From contig CAJUFE010000007.1 in the NCBI GenBank assembly GCA_910585635.1, positions 50,569 to 114,568 on the forward strand: a stretch of DNA of 64,000 nt. Reading direction: 5' to 3'. Origin of the DNA: an uncultured Lachnospiraceae bacterium. Lineage in GTDB: Bacteria > Bacillota > Clostridia > Lachnospirales > Lachnospiraceae. Made by a program: the position numbers and the translations under genes. A model generated the notes under the pieces. That model did not search any database. It saw only the letters and a list, made by a program, of their open reading frames with translations, and was not told the origin of the DNA. Numbering within the stretch: position 1 is the stretch's first letter; the number at the start of each line of letters is the position of its first letter. Of this stretch, positions 54,341-60,998 are shown piece by piece.

Positions 54341-54694
54341 ATGGTAACAAAGAAGATCACAGCGGCAGGGATCGCTGTAGTCCTGACGGTAGTCCCTGCT
54401 TTCCCGGCTATGGCACACGGACATGGCCGGCATCACCGGAGGGAGGTCCCGGTCTATACGGCCCCTGCCTCCACAGAGGCACAGACCGTGAACGGATGCC
54501 CGGTCTGCGCGGAGACCTGGTGTACAGAGGCAGGCCATCATTTCCATGACGATGTGGAGTACTGTGGTTATGCCCATGCCGACGGCTATTGCGACGGCAC
54601 CTGCGGTTACTGTGAAGGGACCTGTGGCAATGGTGGCGGGACCTGCCAGACGGTCACGCCTGGCTGCGGCGGTCATCATGGCCACTGTTGGTAA
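54341..54694 (+). CDS. Small secreted His/Cys-rich protein
   Basis: A 117-residue protein. The signal peptide ends AMA-HG (residue about 24). The mature part is rich in His and Cys (HGHGRHHRRE, CPVCAETWCTEAGHHFHDD, then CGYCEGTCGNGGGTCQ, ending GCGGHHGHCW), with about 10 Cys and 14 His. Such composition suggests metal binding (Zn, Cu or Ni) outside the cell, or disulfide cross-linking. The start follows AAAGGAG. A hairpin terminator follows. No family is known to me. Confidence 0.75.
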   Translation: MVTKKITAAGIAVVLTVVPAFPAMAHGHGRHHRREVPVYTAPASTEAQTVNGCPVCAETWCTEAGHHFHDDVEYCGYAHADGYCDGTCGYCEGTCGNGGGTCQTVTPGCGGHHGHCW

Positions 54695-54753
54695 GGAGTG
54701 GACGACCGGGCATCCGGCCCGCCACCAGAGGCGTTCTTCCATGGCCGGATGCC

Positions 54754-54794
54754 GTGACCGTTCAGGGTGTTCTCTGAACGGTCACTGTATTTTA
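54754..54794 (+). terminator. Terminator after the His/Cys-rich gene
   Basis: A perfect 12-bp stem (GTGACCGTTCAG and its complement) with an 8-base loop, followed by TGTATTTTAT. Confidence 0.8.
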
Positions 54795-54888
54795 TAAAAA
54801 CATTCGAAAAAATTGTACAAAAGGCTGTTATCATCAGGAGATTTATGGTATAATCCGTACATTAATAAATCCAATAGGGGGCAATATT

Positions 54889-56094
54889 ATGGCAAAAGAG
54901 ATGATTGCAATGCTTCTTGCCGGCGGACAGGGGTCCCGCTTGTATGCGCTGACCCAAAAACTGGCAAAACCTGCAGTTCCTTTTGGCGGAAAATATCGTA
55001 TCATCGATTTTCCGCTGTCGAACTGTGTAAACTCTGGTATCGATACGGTGGGCATCCTGACCCAGTATCAGCCGCTGGTGCTGAACGAGTATATCGGGAA
55101 CGGACAGCCGTGGGATCTGGACCGTCTCTATGGCGGTGTCCATGTCCTCCCGCCTTATCAGCAGGCATCCGGTTCCGACTGGTATAAGGGGACTGCGAAC
55201 GCGATCTACCAGAACATCTCCTTTATCGATCGTTACAACCCACAGTACGTCATCATCCTTTCCGGCGATCAGATCTGCAAGCAGGATTACAGCGATTTTC
55301 TCCGTTTCCATAAGGAAAAGGGCGCTGAGTTCAGCGTGGCGGTCATGGAAGTGCCGTGGGAGGAGGCTCCCCGCTTCGGCCTGATGGTAGCGGATGAGAA
55401 TGGGAAGATCACGGAATTCCAGGAGAAGCCGCCGGAACCCAAGTCCAACTTAGCATCCATGGGAATCTATATCTTCAACTGGGATATCTTAAAGAAATAT
55501 CTGACCGAGGATGAGGAGGATCCGGATTCCGAGAACGACTTCGGCAATAACATCATCCCCAACCTCTTAAAAGATGGCCGGAACATGTACGCCTATCGTT
55601 TCGAGGGCTACTGGAAGGATGTAGGGACGATCTCCTCCCTCTGGGAAGCGAACATGGAGGTGTTGGATCCGGAGCACAGCGGCATCGACTTGTTCGATGA
55701 GAACTGGAAGATCTACAGCCGGAACAGCGGCATGACCGGACACAGGATCAGCGCGGACGCGGTGGTGGAGAACTCCATGATCACCGACGGCTGCCGGATC
55801 GCCGGCGAGGTGAAGCATTCGATCCTTTTTGCCGGCGTGCAGGTAGAGGCCGGCGCGGTGGTGGAGGACGCGGTCATCATGGGCGGGACCGTGATCAAGG
55901 CCGGCGCGGTGGTGAAGCATTGTATCGTGGCGGAGAACGCCGTGATCGGAGAGAACGCCGTAGTCGGGACCATGCCCACCGAGACAGAGAAGGGCGTGGC
56001 CACGGTAGGTCCTGGCGTCTATATCGGCGAGGGCGCGAAGATCGGCCCTAACGCCATGGTTTATAATAATGTAAAAGGTGGTGAAGTACAATGA
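54889..56094 (+). CDS. glgC: Glucose-1-phosphate adenylyltransferase, catalytic subunit
   Basis: A 401-residue enzyme that makes ADP-glucose from glucose 1-phosphate and ATP, the committed step of glycogen synthesis. It has the intact nucleotide loop LAGGQGSRLYALTQKLAKPAVPFGG, KYRIIDFPLSNCVNSGI, the IILSGDQICKQDY metal site and a C-terminal left-handed beta-helix of hexapeptide repeats (AGAVVEDAVIMGG, AVVKHCIVAENAVIGENAVVG). The start follows AGGGGG. It overlaps glgD by four bases (ATGA), so the two subunits are coupled. Confidence 0.96.
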   Translation: MAKEMIAMLLAGGQGSRLYALTQKLAKPAVPFGGKYRIIDFPLSNCVNSGIDTVGILTQYQPLVLNEYIGNGQPWDLDRLYGGVHVLPPYQQASGSDWYKGTANAIYQNISFIDRYNPQYVIILSGDQICKQDYSDFLRFHKEKGAEFSVAVMEVPWEEAPRFGLMVADENGKITEFQEKPPEPKSNLASMGIYIFNWDILKKYLTEDEEDPDSENDFGNNIIPNLLKDGRNMYAYRFEGYWKDVGTISSLWEANMEVLDPEHSGIDLFDENWKIYSRNSGMTGHRISADAVVENSMITDGCRIAGEVKHSILFAGVQVEAGAVVEDAVIMGGTVIKAGAVVKHCIVAENAVIGENAVVGTMPTETEKGVATVGPGVYIGEGAKIGPNAMVYNNVKGGEVQ

Positions 56095-57233
56095 TCAACT
56101 CTAATGTAAATGCACTGGGGATCATTTTCCCAAACAGTTACGACAGCATGGTCTCCGATCTGGTCACTGAGCGTTCGATGGCTTCCATTCCTTTTGCAGG
56201 CCGTTATCGTATGGTTGATTTTATCCTTTCCAGCATGGTCAACTGCGGCATCGATAATATCTCTCTGATCGTCCGCAAGAACTATCACTCCCTGATGGAC
56301 CATCTGGGCTCCGGCCGCGAGTGGGATCTGACCCGCAAGAACGGCGGTCTGAACATCGTACCGCCTTACGCGGAGAAGTCGGTGAAGATCTATGACGGAC
56401 GTGTGGAGGCGCTGGCCAGCATCCTGACCTTCTTAAAGAGCCAGAAGGAGAAATATGTGGTGATGGCCGATACCAATATCGCGGTCAACTTTGATTTTAA
56501 AGCGCTGATCGATGCCCATGTGGCCAGCGGTGCGGATGTGACCATGGTCTATGCCGAGCAGGAGCTCCCGGTGGCGATGCGCGAAGCGCCCACAGAGAGC
56601 CGTGACATGTATTATACCCTGGACTTAGATGGGGATAAGGTGCAGCGGATCCGCATCAACAGCAGCATGGAAGGCGTGCGCAATGTGTCCATGAACATCT
56701 TCATCATGGATCGCGAGCAGCTGATCGATCAGATCGGGGTCGCTTATGTACATGGATACATATACTTTGAGCGCGATGTGCTGGCGCATCAGCTGGATAA
56801 GCTGGATGTCCGGGCCTATAAGTATGACGGCTATTTCGCGCGGATCAGCAGCATGAAGAGCTACTTTGATGAGAATATGAAGCTGCTGCAGGATGAGAAC
56901 TTAGACGGTCTGTTCTCGCCGAGCCCGATCTACACCAAGATCCGTGATGATAACCCCACCCGGTACATCGCTGGTGCCACCGCTAAGAACATCATGGCGG
57001 CAGACGGCTGCCTGATCGAGGGCGATGTGGAGAACAGCATCCTCTTCCGCGGGGTCAAGATCGGCAAGGGCGCTAAGGTGAAGAACTGCGTTCTGATGCA
57101 GGATACGGTGGTCGAAGACGGTGCAGAGGTGGAATATGTGATCACCGATAAGAAGGTTCAGATCTCGGCTGGCAAGGAGATGAAGGGGACAGACACCTAT
57201 CCGGTATTTGTCGCGAAAAATAAGAGAGTCTAG
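56091..57233 (+). CDS. glgD: Glucose-1-phosphate adenylyltransferase, regulatory subunit
   Basis: A 380-residue GlgC homologue. In place of the GGxGxRL catalytic loop it has IIFPNSYDSMVSDLV, as expected for GlgD, which modulates GlgC in Firmicutes. SIPFAGRYRMVDFILSSMVNCGI and MADTNIAVNFDF are the degenerate counterparts of active-site segments. The beta-helix end (LIEGDVENSILFRGVKIGKG) is kept. It overlaps glgC by ATGA and is followed by a terminator. No other glycogen gene lies in the window. Confidence 0.95.
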   Translation: MINSNVNALGIIFPNSYDSMVSDLVTERSMASIPFAGRYRMVDFILSSMVNCGIDNISLIVRKNYHSLMDHLGSGREWDLTRKNGGLNIVPPYAEKSVKIYDGRVEALASILTFLKSQKEKYVVMADTNIAVNFDFKALIDAHVASGADVTMVYAEQELPVAMREAPTESRDMYYTLDLDGDKVQRIRINSSMEGVRNVSMNIFIMDREQLIDQIGVAYVHGYIYFERDVLAHQLDKLDVRAYKYDGYFARISSMKSYFDENMKLLQDENLDGLFSPSPIYTKIRDDNPTRYIAGATAKNIMAADGCLIEGDVENSILFRGVKIGKGAKVKNCVLMQDTVVEDGAEVEYVITDKKVQISAGKEMKGTDTYPVFVAKNKRV

Positions 57234-57256
57234 CCTGTCATATACCAGTCTTTTAA

Positions 57257-57289
57257 GGGAGCTTCTCTGATCCGGGGAAGCTTCCTTTT
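57257..57289 (+). terminator. Terminator of glgCD
   Basis: GGGAGCTTCTC pairs with GGGGAAGCTTCC (two wobbles), with a 6-base loop, followed by TTTT. Confidence 0.75.
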
Positions 57290-57404
57290 GTACTTGCTGT
57301 GCATATCCCCAACAGATCGCGGGCCTCCGCTTTTATCTATGGCGGCCCTCTGTGGGGCATGGGGTTCACGGTAAAGGTCTGTCCGGATCGGAGAGGAGCG
57401 GTTT

Positions 57405-58415
57405 ATGAGAAAAAAATGGTCGGGTGTGTTGGTCGCCGCAGTTGTCTTAGCCACCGGCTGCAGGGCAGCGGTCCCGGCAGTGTCGGAGACAGTGGCAGAA
57501 GAGAGCGGGACAGCTAAGGAAGAGGGCTGGGCGATCTTAGAGGAGTCCCTGGAGGCTGTCCGTCAGGAGATGGAAAGCTCCTTAGAGGAAAAGGAGGAGT
57601 CCTTAGAAGCGGCCTCGGAGTCAGTCCAAGCGGCAGAGGAGTCTCTGGAGGCCCAGGAGGAGTCTTTGCTGGCGCTGGAGGAGTCCCTAAAGGAAGCGGA
57701 GGAAGCCGCCGGGCTGGACGGGAAGGTCGCCTATGGGCAGCTGATCAAGTCCCCGTCTACTTACCAGCAGAAGGTGGTGGGCTTTTCCGGCAGGATCACC
57801 CGGGTAGCCAGGTCCGGCAATACCTACGGACAGTTAGTGGTGGCGGTAAATGGCGATGCTTCCCAGAAGCTGGTCTGTGAGTATGACCGTTCTAAGATAA
57901 CACCTCCGCTGGCTGTGGGCGATCAGGTCCAGGTGAGCGGCTTGTTCACAGGGATCTTGCAGTACCGGCTGGATTCCGGGCACTCGGAAAACCTCCCGAC
58001 GATGACCGTAGAGGCCTTTGAGCAGATCTGGCGGGCCGCGCCCGAGACGGCGGCACAGCCGACCGAAAGCCAGCCTGACCTGGATACCTGGGTAGATGCA
58101 GAGAGCTCGGCGGCCGGCACGGTAGGGTCCGATGGCGCGGGGGCTGCCAGTGGCGCGGCGATCCCAGGCGGATCAGCAGCTGCCGGTGGCGCGGCGGTCC
58201 TAGGTGGGACAACGCTCCCGGACGGATCAGCAGCCGCCGGTGGCGCGGCGGTCCCAGGCGGCGCGACAGCTGCCGGTGGCGCGGCGGGATCAGGTGGTGC
58301 AGCAGCGCCAGGCAGCGCGGCGGGTCCGGGCGGATCGACGGCCCAGGGATCGGCAGCGGTCCCGCCTACAGAGTCGCCTTATATGGGAGGTCCGGGCATG
58401 GTAACTGGTCAATAG
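57405..58415 (+). CDS. Lipoprotein with coiled coil, OB-like domain and Gly/Ala tail
   Basis: 336 residues. Lipobox LATGC (Cys about residue 19) is followed by a Glu/Ser-rich coiled coil with EESLEAxEESLxA repeats (about 40-100). A small beta domain (VAYGQLIKSPSTYQQKVVGFSGRITRVARSG ... GDQVQVSGLFTGI, about 108-195) resembles an OB-like fold. A long Gly/Ala-rich tail has AAAGGAAVPGG-type repeats (about 235-320). The start follows GAGGAG. Surface-exposed, function unknown. The tail resembles a spacer but has no sortase motif. Confidence 0.7.
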   Translation: MRKKWSGVLVAAVVLATGCRAAVPAVSETVAEESGTAKEEGWAILEESLEAVRQEMESSLEEKEESLEAASESVQAAEESLEAQEESLLALEESLKEAEEAAGLDGKVAYGQLIKSPSTYQQKVVGFSGRITRVARSGNTYGQLVVAVNGDASQKLVCEYDRSKITPPLAVGDQVQVSGLFTGILQYRLDSGHSENLPTMTVEAFEQIWRAAPETAAQPTESQPDLDTWVDAESSAAGTVGSDGAGAASGAAIPGGSAAAGGAAVLGGTTLPDGSAAAGGAAVPGGATAAGGAAGSGGAAAPGSAAGPGGSTAQGSAAVPPTESPYMGGPGMVTGQ

Positions 58416-58432
58416 AGAAAGGAGAGGGTCAT

Positions 58433-58876
58433 ATGGAAGACAGACGACTGATCCGCGCCGCCCTGCAGGCCAGAGAGAGGGCCTACAGCCCCTATTCCCA
58501 TTTCCAGGTGGGAGCGGCGCTACTGGCAGAGGACGGAAGGATATTTACCGGCTGCAATATCGAGAACGCCGCTTACTCCGTGACCAACTGCGCGGAGCGG
58601 ACCGCCTTCTTCAAAGCGGTCAGCGAAGGAGTCTATGACTTTCAAGGGATCGCCATCGTGGGGGGAGCCGGGGGGCAGGAGCCTTCTGGGCTCTGTCCGC
58701 CCTGTGGGGTGTGCCGGCAGGTGATGATGGAATTTTGTATCCCGGACCGGTTCCGGATCCTGCTAGGCCGGTCGGAGGAGGACTATCAGGTCTTTACCCT
58801 GGCGCAGCTTTTGCCAATGGGTTTTGGACCGGACGATCTAGCTAAGGCGGCGGCCGCAGAGAGTGTTCATTTGTAG
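58433..58876 (+). CDS. cdd: Cytidine deaminase
   Basis: A 147-residue homotetrameric-type enzyme that deaminates cytidine and deoxycytidine to uridine forms. The zinc site is clear: CAE in TNCAERTAFFKAV (zinc Cys and catalytic Glu) and PCGVCRQ (two zinc Cys). YSPYSHFQVGAALLAEDG and TGCNIENAAYS bind substrate. The length is slightly above the usual 130-136. The start follows AAAGGAGAGG; 17 bases separate it from the lipoprotein gene. Pyrimidine salvage; it pairs functionally with the adenosine deaminase nearby. Confidence 0.95.
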   Translation: MEDRRLIRAALQARERAYSPYSHFQVGAALLAEDGRIFTGCNIENAAYSVTNCAERTAFFKAVSEGVYDFQGIAIVGGAGGQEPSGLCPPCGVCRQVMMEFCIPDRFRILLGRSEEDYQVFTLAQLLPMGFGPDDLAKAAAAESVHL

Positions 58877-58886
58877 AAGGTTGGCA

Positions 58887-58926
58887 CACTTGATCTGGCA
58901 CAAAAACACTTGATCTGGTACAAAAA
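58887..58926 (+). repeat. Two tandem 20-bp repeats before the NYN gene promoter
   Basis: CACTTGATCTGGCACAAAAA is followed directly by CACTTGATCTGGTACAAAAA. One mismatch. It ends six bases before the -35 box, a likely regulator-binding site. Confidence 0.8.
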
Positions 58927-58931
58927 AGATG

Positions 58932-58960
58932 TTGACTTTTTGTCCATATTTGCATATAAT
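58932..58960 (+). promoter_or_regulatory. Promoter of the NYN-domain gene
   Basis: TTGACT and TATAAT are separated by exactly 17 bases. The leader of about 95 bases contains a 10-pair hairpin (GGCTTGTGTG with CATGCAAGCC, 59011-59037). Confidence 0.75.
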
Positions 58961-59059
58961 GACGTCAAGAGATTGGTTTTTCGAAACTGGTTTCTTGTAG
59001 ATAACGAATGGGCTTGTGTGTTTTATACATGCAAGCCTTTAGATTTATGGAGGATATAC

Positions 59060-59662
59060 ATGTTAAGAGGGATGGTTTTTATCGATCACATGAATTTTGA
59101 TATCGCTTTACGAAAATATTATAGAGGCCTTGATAAGCCAACGATAAAGCTGGATTATAATAAATTGTTTAGGAATGTCTGTACCCGGATCGACAATGTG
59201 GATTTCTTGAAGGGGTTCATATTTGTTCCTAAGCCAGATGATTTTTTGATGAAAGACAAGAATCTTGAACAATATTATAACTGGGTGGCTGGAATGAAAA
59301 ATGCCCCCTATACAGATGTGATCGAAGGAAGATACGTTGCGAGGCAGATCGACGATCTTGTCCCGATGGATATAGAGAGAAAAAGTACATATTACAAGGT
59401 GGAGAAGGGGACAGATATAAATCTGGCTGTACATGCTATAAGTAAAGCTTTTTACAATGCATATGATATCGCATTCTTTTTGAGTGCAGATACAGACTAT
59501 GTAAAAGTGTATGAAGTATTAAAGAGTATAGGGAAAATAACGGTTGTAGTCGGCGTAAAGGGACAGAATATCAATAGTATAAGACCAATAGTGGATAATA
59601 CATTGATCTTAGATGAAGGTTTCTTTAAAACATGTGAAAGAGAGATCTCTCCTAAAAAATAG
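59060..59662 (+). CDS. NYN-domain (LabA/PIN-like) putative RNase
   Basis: A 200-residue single-domain protein. GMVFIDHMNFDIAL (first acidic residue), VEKGTDINLAVHAISKAFYNAYDIAFFLSADTDYVKVYEVLKSIGK and VVGVKGQNINSIRPIVDNTLILD match the NYN/LabA fold with its acidic metal site (D, TD, SADTDY). Members are nucleases acting on RNA; some are found in defence or mobile contexts. The gene is far more AT-rich than its neighbours, which suggests recent acquisition. The start follows GGAGGATATAC; the upstream frame extension is leader. Confidence 0.82.
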   Translation: MLRGMVFIDHMNFDIALRKYYRGLDKPTIKLDYNKLFRNVCTRIDNVDFLKGFIFVPKPDDFLMKDKNLEQYYNWVAGMKNAPYTDVIEGRYVARQIDDLVPMDIERKSTYYKVEKGTDINLAVHAISKAFYNAYDIAFFLSADTDYVKVYEVLKSIGKITVVVGVKGQNINSIRPIVDNTLILDEGFFKTCEREISPKK

Positions 59663-59729
59663 CTGAAAAATGCTGTAATATCAAAGTATGTTGCTATGGT
59701 CGAGGTGAACGGGAAGGAGGGCTGACATC

Positions 59730-60743
59730 ATGATCGATCTTCATCTCCATCTGGATGGCTCGCTGCCGCTTGGACTGCTGTTGGAGCTGGCTGGGCTGGA
59801 GGGCGTGGCGCTGCCCGCTGACACGGAGGAAGGGCTCCGGCCTTATCTGACCGTGCCGCCGGAGTGCCAGAGCTTGGGGGCATTTTTAGAGCGGTTCGCG
59901 TTGCCGGTGTCCTGCATGCAGTCGGTCGCTACCCTGTCACGGGCCGCCAGCGGGCTGGTGGAGGAGCTGGCACAGCAGGGACTCCTATATGCGGAGATCC
60001 GCTTCGCGCCTCAACTCCACCTGCAGAAGGGGCTGACCCAGGAGCAGGTGGTGCGGGCCGTGATCTGCGGCATAGAGAAGGGGCAGGAGGGGAATGCCAT
60101 CAAGACTGGCCTACTCCTCTGCTGTATGCGGGGAGCGGACAATAAAGAGGCCAATGAAGAGACGGTCCGCCTGGCCGCCGCTTTTTTAGGCCAGGGCGTC
60201 AGCGGGATCGACTTAGCCGGGGCGGAGGCCCTTTATCCCACCAGGGACTTCGCGCCCCTGTTCGCCCTGGCGTCCCGGCTGCAGGTCCCCTTTACCGTCC
60301 ACGCGGGGGAGGCGGACGGGCCGGAGGGCGTCCGGGAGGCCCTGTCCTGGGGCGCCAGGCGATTGGGCCATGGGGTCCGCGCAGCAGAGGATCCGTCGCT
60401 TTTAGAGGAGATCAAAAGAGAGAAGATCACCTTGGAGGTCTGCGTCACCAGCAACCTGCAGACAGGGGCGGTGCCTCCTGGGACAGTCCATCCGATCCTC
60501 TCGCTGCTGCGCCAGGGCGTCCGGGTCACGGTGAACACGGATGATATGACGGTGTGCGGCACCACCCTTGCGCGGGAGCTGGCGCTCTTAAGGGAGATGG
60601 GGATGACCGGAGAGGAGGAGCAGAGGCTCTTTGAGAATGCGCTGGAGGCGGCATTTATCACAGAGGAGGAGCGCGCCTCCTTGCAGCAGCAGCTGGCTGC
60701 GGCTTTTGAAAGGCGGAAAGGCGGCTGCGGCCCTGCTATATAG
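59730..60743 (+). CDS. add: Adenosine deaminase
   Basis: A 337-residue zinc enzyme converting adenosine to inosine. DLHLHLDGSLP gives the first zinc histidines; FTVHAGEADGPEGVREAL, RLGHGVRA and TVNTDDMTVCG supply the remaining zinc ligands and catalytic Glu, His and Asp. The length is normal. AAGGAGG lies nine bases before the ATG. It is on the same strand as cytidine deaminase, separated by the AT-rich NYN gene, suggesting a salvage pair interrupted by an insertion; that reading is inferred. Confidence 0.94.
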   Translation: MIDLHLHLDGSLPLGLLLELAGLEGVALPADTEEGLRPYLTVPPECQSLGAFLERFALPVSCMQSVATLSRAASGLVEELAQQGLLYAEIRFAPQLHLQKGLTQEQVVRAVICGIEKGQEGNAIKTGLLLCCMRGADNKEANEETVRLAAAFLGQGVSGIDLAGAEALYPTRDFAPLFALASRLQVPFTVHAGEADGPEGVREALSWGARRLGHGVRAAEDPSLLEEIKREKITLEVCVTSNLQTGAVPPGTVHPILSLLRQGVRVTVNTDDMTVCGTTLARELALLREMGMTGEEEQRLFENALEAAFITEEERASLQQQLAAAFERRKGGCGPAI

Positions 60744-60900
60744 GGATAGGCCCCGACGACAGTCTGTGGGGCTTTAGCATCGAGGGGGGAGGGGACGCTG
60801 GCACGACCGATCCGTCTTCCCCCGGTCCCCAGCGTGCTGTCTTGCTCACATTTCGACAAATGACTTGTCTGAAAGTGAACGAGACAGTACACTAGGACAA

Positions 60901-60967
60901 AGAGAAGGAGCTCTCACAGGAGACAGCGGCTCATGCCTGGCTGACGTCCTGTGAGGGCTCCTTCTCT
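60901..60967. terminator. Large inverted repeat between convergent add and PBP genes
   Basis: Two 21-base arms (60901-60921 and 60947-60967) match in inverted orientation with one mismatch around a 25-base loop. T-rich CTTCTCTATATC follows on the plus strand. It probably ends transcription from both sides. Confidence 0.6.
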
Positions 60968-60998
60968 ATATCAATGCGGTGGTCTGGTCATCGTACCG

